A DNA stretch of 64,000 nucleotides. It comes from a bacterium. Lineage in GTDB: Bacteria > Planctomycetota > JAFGQW01. The position numbers and the translations under genes were made by a program. Position 1 is the first letter of the stretch. Each line of letters starts with the position of its first letter. The DNA lies in contig JAUHXU010000002.1 of the NCBI GenBank assembly GCA_030426805.1, positions 930,001 to 994,000 of the forward strand, read 5' to 3'. The notes below the pieces were generated by a model. The model had not been told where the DNA came from and searched no databases. It was given only the letters and a program-made list of their open reading frames with translations. This document shows, piece by piece, positions 39,157 through 48,076 of this stretch.

Positions 39157-40233
39157 TCAGAGCCGATCGTCGAGCCCGCGCTCGCGCAGTGCATCGACGA
39201 CCGCCTTGATGTCCTGGGCGTTTCGCTTGTGCGCGACGAGCGTCGCATCGGGCGTGTGCACGATCACGAGATCCTCGACGCCGATCGTCGCGACCAGGTG
39301 GTCGCCGTCGCCGAACACCGTCGTGTTGCGGGTGGACGTCAGGTGCGCGAGGCCGCGCACCGCGTTGCCGCCGGCGTCGCGCGGAAGGTGGTCTTCGATC
39401 GCGCTCCAGGCACCGACGTCGTCCCATTGAAACGGCGCTTCGAGCACTTCGACCCGCGGCGCGCGCTCGAGGATCCCGTAGTCCACCGAGATCTTGTCGA
39501 GCCGCTCGAACGCCGGACGCAGCGCGTCGGCGCTCGGAAACGGGTCGTCCGGCGTGACGAGGGGCTCGAGCGCGGCGAGCGTCTCCGGGATGAAGTCGGC
39601 TGCGAGGTCGAGGAGCGTCGACGCCTTCCAGACGAAGATCCCGCTGTTCCACAGGTAGTTGCCGGCCGCGACGTAGCGTTCCGCGGTGGCGCGGTCGGGC
39701 TTCTCCTTGAACGACTGCACCGCGTGGAAGCCGTCGGTCGCGGCGGCGTCACCACGCTCGATGTAGCCGTAGCCGGTCGCCGGGTGATCGGGACGGATCC
39801 CGAACGTGACGAGCGTCGGGCTCGCGGCGGCGACCTCGGCCGCGCGCGCGATCGCGTCGGCGAAGACCGCGGCCGGCTCGATCACATGGTCGGCCGCCAG
39901 GACCGCCATCACGCCGTCGGGATCGAGGGCGCGCACCGCGAGCGCACCGAGCACCGCGGCGGCCGCGGTGTCGCGCGCGATCGGCTCGCGCAGCACGTGC
40001 GTCGGGTCGATCAACTCGCCGAGCTCGTGCACGACCGCGTCGGCCTGCTGCGCGTTCGTCAGCACGAGGCGGCGTTCGCGCGGGACGAGCGCATCGAGGC
40101 GGCGCTGCGTCAGGCGGACCATGCTCTCGTCACCGGTCAGCGCGAGCAACTGCTTCGGTCGACGCGTGCGGCTGAGCGGCCAGAACCGGGTGCCCGAACC
40201 GCCGGCGAGGATCACGGAGTAGAGCGACTTCAT
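39157..40233 (-). CDS. manC: Mannose-1-phosphate guanylyltransferase
   Basis: 358 residues from ATG 40233, with GGAG 6 nt upstream. The nucleotidyltransferase signature LAGGSGTRFWPLSRTRRPKQLL (9-30; key GGSGTRFWPLSR...PKQ) is intact, as are REPIARDTAAA, AADHVI, FKEKPDRATAERY and the WNSGIFVWK and PFQWDDVGAWSA segments. It makes GDP-mannose from mannose-1-phosphate and GTP for surface polysaccharides. It lacks the C-terminal isomerase domain found in bifunctional AlgA-type enzymes, so it is the short monofunctional type. It lies 40 nt downstream of the AsmA-like gene in an envelope-biogenesis operon. Confidence 0.93.
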   Translation of the reverse strand: MKSLYSVILAGGSGTRFWPLSRTRRPKQLLALTGDESMVRLTQRRLDALVPRERRLVLTNAQQADAVVHELGELIDPTHVLREPIARDTAAAAVLGALAVRALDPDGVMAVLAADHVIEPAAVFADAIARAAEVAAASPTLVTFGIRPDHPATGYGYIERGDAAATDGFHAVQSFKEKPDRATAERYVAAGNYLWNSGIFVWKASTLLDLAADFIPETLAALEPLVTPDDPFPSADALRPAFERLDKISVDYGILERAPRVEVLEAPFQWDDVGAWSAIEDHLPRDAGGNAVRGLAHLTSTRNTTVFGDGDHLVATIGVEDLVIVHTPDATLVAHKRNAQDIKAVVDALRERGLDDRL

Positions 40234-40273
40234 CGGTGTCTCCGACTGACGTGTCGTGGTACGCGCGACGCTG

Positions 40274-43200
40274 TCACCAGCGCGAGACCGGCCACAGTGG
40301 CGGGTCGGCGATGCGCAGCGGTTGCTTGCTCGATTCCTTCGGGTCGCCGATGCCGAGCACGACCGGTTGGACGTCCACCCGTTCGACCGTGCCGAGCACG
40401 TAGACCTGGCCGGCCTCGCGCAGCACCAGGTTGAGCACGCTGCGCAGCCCGGGGATCGGCGTGCTGAGCCAAGTGTCGTGTGGCTTGAAACGAAATTCCA
40501 GCTCGCCCCCGAAGTTGACCGTGCCACGTCCCTCGAGGCGAATCGCATCGCCAGACGCGGTGAACGACGGCCGTTCGGGAACGCCGGTCCGAACGAGTGG
40601 ATCATCCGGCGCGAGGTGACCACTCGACCCGAGGTGGACGGCGCGACCGGTCACCTCGAAGTGGTCCGTCTCGAGTCGGTCGAGGTGGTCGTTGAAGAAG
40701 TTGAACAGCGTCACGAACGCCGGGATCGAGCCGAAGCGACCGTCGGTCACACGCCCGTCGCCGACGCCGACGAGGTCGGCGAGGTTGCCGGTGTCGGCGC
40801 GGAACTCGAAGCGGCCGGCCAGCCGACCGTTGAGGGCGTTGTTCCCGTCGCCGCCGCCGCTGAATGCGCGCACGACGCGACCGACCTCGACGTCGCGCAC
40901 ACGGAGCGTCCCGGAGAACGCATACGGCGCATCGAGGACGACGTCGAACGAGCAGTCCGGACCGAGCGTGCCCCCGTAGGCATTCGCGCGGACCTGGTCG
41001 ATCCGCAGTGCGGTCGTCGTGTGGTCCCCGGCGGTGATCGTGTCGCAGCGGATCCGACCGCGGACCTGCTCGAGCGACAGCCCGAAGATGTCGAGCGCGC
41101 TCCCCTCGAACGTCCCGCGCAGCGCGAGCCCGGTATCCCGGCGCCAGATCGAGCCGGCCTCGATGCGCACCGGTCCGTCGAAACGCTCGATCCGCGTTCC
41201 GACGTTCGCGCGGACGTCGCCGAGCCGGATCCGCGCGTCCTCGAGCACCGCGACCGACGCGTCGCCGGACTCGGGCATCGTCACGCGGATGTGCAGCGGC
41301 GAGACGTCGATCCGACCCTTCCACTCCAGCCGTGTGTTCGTCGCGTGCAGCGACTCGCCGAGCCGTCGGATGACGCCACCGTCGGGCGCGAGCCCATGGG
41401 CGTCCGCGCGCATCGTGACGACCGCCGGCGGACCGGGCCGATACGACAGATCGACGTCCTCGAATCGCGCGTCCCCGATCCACGCGGCGCCATGGCGAAA
41501 CTGCCAGCCGTTCTGCGCGTCATATCCGAGGTCGCCGGACAGCCGGACGAGCGGTGTGCCCTCGGGTACGGGCGCGTCGTCGAGCAGCGTGCGCGGCGGG
41601 TCGATGCTCACGTCGTCGAGGGTCGCGATGACCTCGGGCGTTCGCGGGTCGGCACTGTCGAGCCGCACGCGGAAGCGCTCGACGCGCCCGCGGGCACGCA
41701 GCGTCTCGAGCGCCTGGACGACGTCGATCAGCGGCCCCTCGGTGGGCGGCGTGATCGAGTCGATCGCGAGCTGCTGGCCCTCGACCGTGAACCGGCGGTA
41801 CCCGTTTTCGCCGCTGCGCTCCTCGCCACGAATCCCGACCCAGCCGCTGCCGCGCCAGGCGACGAGCCGGTCGATCCGCAGCAGCGAGCCGTCGTGGCGC
41901 AGCCTTCCGGTGATCCCGTCGAGGCCGAACGGCAGCGCGGGACCCGCCGCGCTCGCACCACGCAGACGAATGTCGATCTCCGTGCGCGGGTCCTCGAGGC
42001 CCCGGACGATCGCGGTCGCGTCGGCCTCGCCGCGCAACCCGAACAGCGACAGTTGTTGGCCGACGTTGCGCAGGTGCGGGCTCGGCGAGCGGAGGAACGC
42101 CCGCGACAGCTCGCCGCCGAAGACGTGCCCGTCGAGGGTGACGGTCAGCGCGTCGTCGGTCAGCGCGCTGAGCGTGCCGTCGAGCCGCACCGTGCCGAGG
42201 TGCACGCGGCCGCGAAGGTCCTCGAAGCGCGGGAATCGCCAGCCGCTCCGGTAGACGACGACGCCGCTCACGTCGCGCACGGGAATCGGGATCGTCGCGT
42301 AGGTGAACGTCGCGCGCTGATCGAACTCGAGCCGCACGTCGACCTCGATCGGCACACCGTGCGTCGCCTGGTAGAGCTCGACGCGGATATCGGCCACGCC
42401 TTGCGGGTGGATCTCGTCCCACAGCGAGTCGCCGACGAAGTCGCGCATCGCGTGGCGGAGCACGTCGTCGAGCGGCACGTCGTCGCCCTCGATGACGAGG
42501 TGCAGCGCGGGCCCGTCGCCGGTCGCCTTCGACGAGTTCAACTCGCCCGATCCGCTCAGGCGGCAGCCCGAGCGCCCCCGCCCGGTGAACGAGAAGCGCG
42601 AGACACCGAGGTGCGTCTCGAACGAGCCGCGGACTTCCTGGGCGGGGTAGGGGAAGCCCCGGCGTCCGGACTCCTCCTCGAACCCGATGAAGCGCAGTCG
42701 GCAGTCGCGGAAATCGGCGCGGATCGCGGCGCGCACGCGCTCCGTTTCCTGCGACTTGTAGAGCAGGCAATCGAAGTCGAGGTGGCCGGTGGGTTCGAGC
42801 GCGTCCCACACGCGTGCGAGTTCGTCGTCGACCTCCTCGATCGCGTGCCGCAAGTCGCCGTCGAGCGGGACGTCGCGCCCTTCGAGCAGCAGGTGCACCC
42901 ACGGGCTCGACGGCGTCTCGAAGTAGCCGAACACGTCGCCGGAGATCGTCGCGATCGCCTCTCCGTGCGTGCCGCGCAGGCCGGCGAGCCGCAGTCGGCC
43001 GCGCCGGTCCGCTTCGCCGGGCAGCATCAGCGTCACGCCTTGCACGTCGCCGATCGAATACGGGAAGTCGCGGATCTCGAGTCCGAGGCCGTCGGCGTTG
43101 TAGATCGACACCTGGTAGTTCGGCAGGCCGTTTTCGCCGCGCATCAGGTCGCCCTCGACCTCGAGCTGCACGCTGCCGCGGGGTTGCAGCCAGTCCCAGC

Positions 43201-44023
43201 CGCTCGCGGCGATCACCGGGTGTAGCGCTTCCCGCAGCCGGGGATCGAGCCGCACGCCGCTGCGGTCGGTGCCGAGCTTGAATGCGGTCGTCGTGACGTC
43301 GAACGTGCCGCGCAGGTGGATCGGCTGCAACGTCTCGCGCGCGCCGTCGCCGTCGAACGATGCCGTGACCGCCATCCGCACCTCGGCCCGCATCGGATCG
43401 AGGCCGGACGGGATCATCTCGCCGCGCAGCGCGACCTGCACTTCGCGTGACAGTGCCATCGGCGCGCGCACCGCGACGCGGCAGTCGTCGAGCACGAGGT
43501 GGGGGATTCGGCCGGGCGGTTTCGAGCCGCCCTCCGGTGCGCGGTAGCTCGCCTCGAGGTTCGAGCCGCTGCGGTCGAGCGCGAGGTGCAGATCGGCGCG
43601 GTGCAGGACGACCGTGCGCGGGATCGGGTCGCCCGCGATCAGGTCGTGGAGCGAGAACCGTGCCTCGGCCCGTTCGACGACGATCAGCGACTGGCCGCGG
43701 GCGTCGCTGACCGACAAGCCGTGGACCACGAGCCGACCGTCCGTCAGATCGAGGTCGACGTGGTCGACGGTCGCGTCGCCGGCGAGGACGTCCTCGAGGA
43801 TGCCGACCAGCCGACGCTCGACGAGGCCCGGCAGGATCAGCCACCGCGCGAGCAGCGCCGCGACGACGAGCACGAACACGCCGATCGCGGTCCAGCGGAG
43901 GATGCGGCGGACAACGCGAAACCGCGGCTTGTCGTCCGCGGCGTTCACGCGTGCGCGCTCGAGGGGACGCGTGGGGCGGGCGGCGGGTGCATCGACGGGA
44001 AGGTAACCCCGCGGCCGTGGCAT
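40274..44023 (-). CDS. AsmA-like/TamB-type giant envelope protein
   Basis: 1249 residues from ATG 44023; a GTG at 43948 is an alternative start. A cytoplasmic basic tail (about 1-38) leads to one membrane helix (WTAIGVFVLVVAALLARWLILPGLVERRL; helix about 45-62). A very long beta-rich periplasmic region follows with repeated VxLxGxVxGY/LxGxLxxL-type strands, ending in an AsmA_2-like domain: LNGRLAGRFEFRADTGNLADLVGVGDGRVTDG (key GRLAGRFEF), FVTLFNFFNDHL, IRLEGRGTVNFGGELEFRF. Such proteins (AsmA, YhdP, TamB) form periplasm-spanning lipid-transfer grooves. Position between tsaB and manC, in an operon with lptE and bamD, supports an outer-membrane lipid or LPS transport role. Confidence 0.85.
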   Translation of the reverse strand: MPRPRGYLPVDAPAARPTRPLERARVNAADDKPRFRVVRRILRWTAIGVFVLVVAALLARWLILPGLVERRLVGILEDVLAGDATVDHVDLDLTDGRLVVHGLSVSDARGQSLIVVERAEARFSLHDLIAGDPIPRTVVLHRADLHLALDRSGSNLEASYRAPEGGSKPPGRIPHLVLDDCRVAVRAPMALSREVQVALRGEMIPSGLDPMRAEVRMAVTASFDGDGARETLQPIHLRGTFDVTTTAFKLGTDRSGVRLDPRLREALHPVIAASGWDWLQPRGSVQLEVEGDLMRGENGLPNYQVSIYNADGLGLEIRDFPYSIGDVQGVTLMLPGEADRRGRLRLAGLRGTHGEAIATISGDVFGYFETPSSPWVHLLLEGRDVPLDGDLRHAIEEVDDELARVWDALEPTGHLDFDCLLYKSQETERVRAAIRADFRDCRLRFIGFEEESGRRGFPYPAQEVRGSFETHLGVSRFSFTGRGRSGCRLSGSGELNSSKATGDGPALHLVIEGDDVPLDDVLRHAMRDFVGDSLWDEIHPQGVADIRVELYQATHGVPIEVDVRLEFDQRATFTYATIPIPVRDVSGVVVYRSGWRFPRFEDLRGRVHLGTVRLDGTLSALTDDALTVTLDGHVFGGELSRAFLRSPSPHLRNVGQQLSLFGLRGEADATAIVRGLEDPRTEIDIRLRGASAAGPALPFGLDGITGRLRHDGSLLRIDRLVAWRGSGWVGIRGEERSGENGYRRFTVEGQQLAIDSITPPTEGPLIDVVQALETLRARGRVERFRVRLDSADPRTPEVIATLDDVSIDPPRTLLDDAPVPEGTPLVRLSGDLGYDAQNGWQFRHGAAWIGDARFEDVDLSYRPGPPAVVTMRADAHGLAPDGGVIRRLGESLHATNTRLEWKGRIDVSPLHIRVTMPESGDASVAVLEDARIRLGDVRANVGTRIERFDGPVRIEAGSIWRRDTGLALRGTFEGSALDIFGLSLEQVRGRIRCDTITAGDHTTTALRIDQVRANAYGGTLGPDCSFDVVLDAPYAFSGTLRVRDVEVGRVVRAFSGGGDGNNALNGRLAGRFEFRADTGNLADLVGVGDGRVTDGRFGSIPAFVTLFNFFNDHLDRLETDHFEVTGRAVHLGSSGHLAPDDPLVRTGVPERPSFTASGDAIRLEGRGTVNFGGELEFRFKPHDTWLSTPIPGLRSVLNLVLREAGQVYVLGTVERVDVQPVVLGIGDPKESSKQPLRIADPPLWPVSRW

Positions 44024-44058
44024 TGCAACCCAGTCGCGCGTGCGCGCGACGCGGTCGC

Positions 44059-44718
44059 CTACCGAAAGTAGGTCGCGCGGAGTGCGGCGGGTGTGGTCGC
44101 GTCGAGGCGTGCGCCGAGGGCGGCGATCGTCGCCGCGCGGATCGTCGCCTCGGTCTCGTCGCCGGCCGTGAGCGCGTCGGCCGTGAGCGCGTCGGCCGTG
44201 TCGACGACGCGCGCCGCTCCGGTCCCGATCACGCGCGTGCCCGGTGCGAGGGACGCGGCGAACCGGTCCGGTGCACGAAGCGCAGGGGCGATCGCCCAGT
44301 CGTCGCCGTCGAACAGGCCGCAGAAGACGCCGCTCGCACGCGCGTCGATCGCGGTCGCCACGGGGCGGTCGGCGTCGGGCGACGGCGTCGCCTGGGCCGC
44401 GAGGGCGTGGTTCGCGTCGACGCCCGCGACCGGGCATCCGAGTGACCACGCGATCGCCTTCGCGGCGATCAGTCCGACCCGCAGCCCGGTGTGCGACCCG
44501 GGGCCCGCGTTGACCGCGACTCGGGCGAGGGCCGACGGCGCGACCCCGGCGTCGGCGAACAACCCGTGCAGCGCCGCGACGATCGATCGGCCGTGGACGA
44601 GGCCGGGGGGCAGCGTCGCCTCGGCGATCGGCGCGCCGTCGTGGAGGAGCGCCGCGCCGCCGGTTCGCGCGGACGTCTCGATGCCGAGTACGAACCCGGC
44701 GCGTCTGCCGTCACTCAT
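44059..44718 (-). CDS. tsaB: tRNA threonylcarbamoyladenosine biosynthesis protein TsaB
   Basis: 219 residues. The ASKHA-type N-terminus is intact: LGIETSARTGGAALL, LVHGRSIVAALHGLF, and VNAGPGSHTGLRVGLIAAKAIA (key GPGSHTGLRVG), the TsaB hallmark; then GVDANHALAAQ and TAIDARASGVFCGLF. TsaB is the non-catalytic partner of TsaD in the t6A37 tRNA-modification complex. Overlaps cdaR by 8 nt. A 15-bp direct repeat (44168-44197) duplicates five residues (TADAL) near the C-terminus, a recent slippage. Confidence 0.93.
   Translation of the reverse strand: MSDGRRAGFVLGIETSARTGGAALLHDGAPIAEATLPPGLVHGRSIVAALHGLFADAGVAPSALARVAVNAGPGSHTGLRVGLIAAKAIAWSLGCPVAGVDANHALAAQATPSPDADRPVATAIDARASGVFCGLFDGDDWAIAPALRAPDRFAASLAPGTRVIGTGAARVVDTADALTADALTAGDETEATIRAATIAALGARLDATTPAALRATYFR
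44168..44197. repeat. 15-bp tandem duplication inside tsaB
   Basis: GTGAGCGCGTCGGCC occurs twice in direct, in-frame succession, duplicating the pentapeptide TADAL in the poorly conserved C-terminal part of TsaB. Confidence 0.85.
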
Positions 44719-45820
44719 CGTCTTTGGACGTCGTGATCCAAATCGGCTTGATCTGCTCGCACTGGATCCGACCGGCGGCGAAGTCGGGGAAGAGGAAGCG
44801 CGGGCGCAGCGGCGAGCCCTGGGCCTTGAGGCGGTCGAGGCTCGACGTGTCGAGGCGCGACAGATCGATCTGCGCGCGGATTTCGTCGTGCGTGCCCTCG
44901 AGGGCCTTGCACCGGTTGAGTACCGCCGTCGGGCCGATGAACGTGAACGTCTCGCGCGGCTTCGGCGGATGCGGATAGTGGGAGCGGAACGAGCCGTCCG
45001 ACGGCAGGATCAGGTCGATCGGCACCTCGATCTCGAGCTTCGTCGAGCGGGGGACGATCGGTACGTTGACGTCGATCACGGCCGGTTCGATCTCGACCGG
45101 GTCCTCGTCGGTGGCGCCACGGATCGCAACCCGGAACTGCACGGTGTTGTCGCCGATGGCGAGGCCCGGGGCGCGGCCGATCCGTTCGGCTTCGGCCGGC
45201 GTCGGGTCCGCCACCGCCCGCGCCGCGCGGACGAGGCGCGCCGGGCCACGGATCACGACCGAACGCGTGATCGGGACCGGCTGCCCGATGTCGTGATGTT
45301 GCGGCCGGTGCACGGTGAGATCGCCCTCGATCGTCACGTCGACGCGCCGCTCCTCGATGCGGGAGGCCTTCAGCGTGACGTCGGGCGCGTCGATCGTGAC
45401 GACCCGTTCGTCGACGCCCGAGAACGCGATCTTCGACGCCGGGATGGTCCACGACTCCTCGTCGTTGCCCGGTCGCATCTTCCGGTCGACCCGCAGAATG
45501 CCGGAGATCGTCCCGGAACGCAGGTCGGCGATCGCCTGGCGCGGGCCGGAGAACCGCACGACGATCGAATGGCGCTCCAGGCGTGGCTCGTCGGGGCGCG
45601 GCTCGATCGCGATCGAGTAGCTCGCGCGACTCTCGGCGGGGAGGACCACGAGGGTTCGGTCGGTGCCGCGCGTCACCCGCTCTGCGGTCGTCTCGATGAC
45701 GAGCGTCTCCTCGATCGTCGCGGTGATCTGTCGGTCGACGACCCAGAAGATGATCGCGGCGAACAGGAGCGCGAGCAGCTTGTCCGGCCAGTTGCGTGTG
45801 AGGAAGCTCGGGCCGATCAT
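44711..45820 (-). CDS. cdaR: YbbR-domain c-di-AMP cyclase regulator
   Basis: 369 residues from ATG 45820; a GTG at 45823 is equally possible. One N-terminal membrane helix (NWPDKLLALLFAAIIFWVV) is followed by YbbR-type beta repeats, each with a VxVxGPxxxVxxxxxV pattern: VVRFSGPRQAIADLRSG, VVIRGPARLVRAARAVADP, TFIGPTAVLNRCKAL. It directly follows cdaA with a stop/start overlap, the arrangement of cdaA-cdaR in Firmicutes, where CdaR modulates cyclase activity from the outer face of the membrane. Confidence 0.9.
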   Translation of the reverse strand: MIGPSFLTRNWPDKLLALLFAAIIFWVVDRQITATIEETLVIETTAERVTRGTDRTLVVLPAESRASYSIAIEPRPDEPRLERHSIVVRFSGPRQAIADLRSGTISGILRVDRKMRPGNDEESWTIPASKIAFSGVDERVVTIDAPDVTLKASRIEERRVDVTIEGDLTVHRPQHHDIGQPVPITRSVVIRGPARLVRAARAVADPTPAEAERIGRAPGLAIGDNTVQFRVAIRGATDEDPVEIEPAVIDVNVPIVPRSTKLEIEVPIDLILPSDGSFRSHYPHPPKPRETFTFIGPTAVLNRCKALEGTHDEIRAQIDLSRLDTSSLDRLKAQGSPLRPRFLFPDFAAGRIQCEQIKPIWITTSKDDE

Positions 45821-46614
45821 CACGCGCCCTCCGGCTGCGCCGCCGGGGCGGGAGCGCGTCGCTGCAGCATCTCGCGCAGCGTGCGCTCGAACTCGTCGGC
45901 CGACAGGCGCTGGTGCAGCTTGCCGCGATGGGCGATGCCGATCGCGCCGGTCTCCTCGGACACGATGACCGCGATCGCGTCGGTCTCCTCGGTGAGGCCG
46001 AGGGCGGCGCGGTGACGCGTGCCGAGGCGGCGCGAGATCTGCGGGTTGCCGGTCAGCGGGAAGATGCAGCTCGCGAACGTCAGGCGACCGTTCTGGATGA
46101 TCAGTCCGCCGTCGTGGAGCGCGGAGCCCGGCCAGAAGACCGTCTCGAGCATCTCGCTCTTCACCTCCGCGTCGATCGCGACACCGCCGTCCACGACGCT
46201 CCGCAGGTCGACTTCGCGTTCGATCGCGATCAGGGCGCCGATCTTCTCGCGGCCCATCGTGTTCACGGCCTTGACCAACTCGGGCACGAACCCGGGATCG
46301 GTGTGCAGGAACTGGCCGACGAACGGACTCTGACCGATCTTCATCAGCCCGCGTCGGATCTCCGGCTGGAAGATCACGATCATCGAGATCGCCGCGAGCG
46401 TGATCAGGTTCTGGAAGACGTGCTGCAGGTGGGGGAGGTCGACGAGCTGGAACCCGACCCCCATGATGATGAACCCGAGGATGATGAAGAAGAACAGCCC
46501 CTTGATGATTCCGCCGCCGCGCGTGCCGCGCAGGAACGACAACACGCCGTAGATCACGAAGAACAGGATCGCGATCTCGATGATCGTGCGCGTCGTGTCG
46601 GAGAACACGATCAT
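45820..46614 (-). CDS. cdaA: Diadenylate cyclase (c-di-AMP synthase) CdaA
   Basis: 264 residues. Three N-terminal helices (AILFFVIYGVLSFL, IIKGLFFFIILGFIIMGVG, LITLAAISMIVIFQPEIR) precede a DAC domain with LIAIERE, the ligand motif ALHDGGLII (usually DGA) and RHRAALGLTEETDAIAVIVSEETG (key GTRHRAALG). The enzyme converts two ATP to cyclic di-AMP, a signal for potassium and osmotic homeostasis. Gly in place of Ala in the DGA motif is the only departure I see. It overlaps folP by 4 nt (ATGA) and cdaR follows immediately. Confidence 0.95.
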   Translation of the reverse strand: MIVFSDTTRTIIEIAILFFVIYGVLSFLRGTRGGGIIKGLFFFIILGFIIMGVGFQLVDLPHLQHVFQNLITLAAISMIVIFQPEIRRGLMKIGQSPFVGQFLHTDPGFVPELVKAVNTMGREKIGALIAIEREVDLRSVVDGGVAIDAEVKSEMLETVFWPGSALHDGGLIIQNGRLTFASCIFPLTGNPQISRRLGTRHRAALGLTEETDAIAVIVSEETGAIGIAHRGKLHQRLSADEFERTLREMLQRRAPAPAAQPEGA

Positions 46615-47459
46615 CCGTTCACCGCCATCACGGTCTGCACGACGTGGACGGTCTCGCGCACGTCGTGCACGCGCAGGATGTCCACACCCGATGCGGTCGC
46701 GATCGCCGCGATCGCGAGCGACGCGGCCACGCGTTCGTCGGCGGCCGCGACGCCGGTGATCTCGCCGAGGAACGACTTGCGACTGGCGCCGAGCAGGATC
46801 GGCCGGCCGAGCGTGCGGAGGTCGCCGATTCGGGCGATCAACGCGAGGTTGTGATGCAGTCGCTTGCCGAACCCGATCCCGGGGTCCACGACGATGCGCT
46901 GCGGGTCGACGCCGGCCGCCTCGGCGCGCTCGATCCGCACGGCGAGGTGCGCGCGCACGTCCCGGACGACGTCGTCGTAGCGGGGGTCGTTCTGCATCGT
47001 TCGCGGCTCACCCTGCATGTGCATCAGGACGAGGCCCGCGCCGGTGGACGCGGCGGTCGCGGCCATCTCGGGGTCACCGAGCGCGGTGACGTCGTTGATC
47101 AGGTGGGCCCCGGCCACGATCGCCGCACGCGCGACGGCCGCCTTCGAAGTGTCGATGCTGATCAGCGCGTCGACACCGCGCAGCCGTTCGATCACCGGCA
47201 GCACGCGGGCCCGCTCGGTCTCGGCGTCGACCGCGGCCGCCCCGGGGCGCGTCGACTCGCCGCCGACATCGATCAGCGCTGCGCCGGCGTCGACCATCGC
47301 GCGAGCGTGTGCGACGGCGCGGTCGACGTCGACGAAGCGACCGCCGTCGGAGAAGCTGTCGGGCGTCACGTTGAGGATGCCCATCACGCGGGGCGCGCCG
47401 TCGAGTGCGAGGTGCGCGTCGTGGGCGAGCGGAACGGATCGGAGGGTGTCGTTCGTCAC
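46611..47459 (-). CDS. folP: Dihydropteroate synthase
   Basis: 282 residues from a GTG at 47459 that overlaps the lptE stop. The TIM-barrel motifs are complete: MGILNVTPDSFSDGG (pterin loop 1), DVGGESTRPGA (loop 2), SIDTSKAAVA, INDVTAL, MHMQGEPRTMQ, VVDPGIGFGK, LGASRKSFLG and the terminal ILRVHDV. It condenses pterin pyrophosphate with p-aminobenzoate in folate synthesis and is the sulfonamide target. Location between lptE and cdaA is an operon position rather than a folate cluster; folP next to cdaA/glmM also occurs elsewhere. Confidence 0.96.
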   Translation of the reverse strand: MTNDTLRSVPLAHDAHLALDGAPRVMGILNVTPDSFSDGGRFVDVDRAVAHARAMVDAGAALIDVGGESTRPGAAAVDAETERARVLPVIERLRGVDALISIDTSKAAVARAAIVAGAHLINDVTALGDPEMAATAASTGAGLVLMHMQGEPRTMQNDPRYDDVVRDVRAHLAVRIERAEAAGVDPQRIVVDPGIGFGKRLHHNLALIARIGDLRTLGRPILLGASRKSFLGEITGVAAADERVAASLAIAAIATASGVDILRVHDVRETVHVVQTVMAVNG

Positions 47460-48076
47460 TTCGCCGTCCCCCTCCCTTTCTCGCCCGACGCGCCGTCGCG
47501 GTCGCCGTCGTCTCCGCCCTTGTCGTCGACGCCCTTGTCTTCGACCTCGTCGTCGCCTTCCGCGTCCGCGTCGCGCGCCCACGTCTCGAGCGCCTGCACG
47601 AGGTCCTCGGCCAGCTCCGCGAGGGACTGGTCGAGCGCCGTCTGCAAACTCTGTCCACGTGCCGTCACGTACGCGACCGTGCTCGTGCGCTGCGCTTTCT
47701 GCAGCGTCGCGCCCGACGCGAGGTCGACGAGTCGAATCGACGCGGTCACGACCACCGACGACTCGATCACGAGGTCGTCGCGGCTCTCGCTCAGCGGGAT
47801 CTCGCCGACCGAGAGCAGCGTGCCGCGGATCACCGCATCGGCCCGCCCGTGATTCTCGACGCGCCACGGGCTCCGCTGACGGATCTCGGCCGCGACGCGC
47901 CGCGTCAGCACCAGCTCGAGGTCCCGGCGGAACGTCGAGTTGTCGAACACGTCGATCGCCACCGTACGGATATCGGGATCGAACAGGGGTCGAGTGGAGT
48001 AGCCGCAGCCATTTGCGGCGAAACCGACGATCGCGAGCAGGGCAGCGAGCGCGAGGGGGGCCCGGGGCCGGCTCAC
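47456..48076 (-). CDS. lptE: LPS-assembly lipoprotein LptE-like
   Basis: 206 residues from a GTG at 48076 overlapping the bamD-like stop (GTGA). Lipoprotein signal with lipobox AANGC (Cys24). The mature start GYSTRPLFDPDIRTVAIDVFDNSTFRRDLELVLTRRV (key RTVAIDVFDN.TFRR) is the conserved LptE pattern, followed by ADAVIRGTLLSVGEI and strands VVTASIRLVDLASGATL. The C-terminus has a low-complexity acidic Asp/Gly/Lys tail (about 170-206). LptE plugs LptD in the outer membrane for LPS export; its presence implies an LPS-type outer membrane. Confidence 0.85.
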   Translation of the reverse strand: MSRPRAPLALAALLAIVGFAANGCGYSTRPLFDPDIRTVAIDVFDNSTFRRDLELVLTRRVAAEIRQRSPWRVENHGRADAVIRGTLLSVGEIPLSESRDDLVIESSVVVTASIRLVDLASGATLQKAQRTSTVAYVTARGQSLQTALDQSLAELAEDLVQALETWARDADAEGDDEVEDKGVDDKGGDDGDRDGASGEKGRGTAK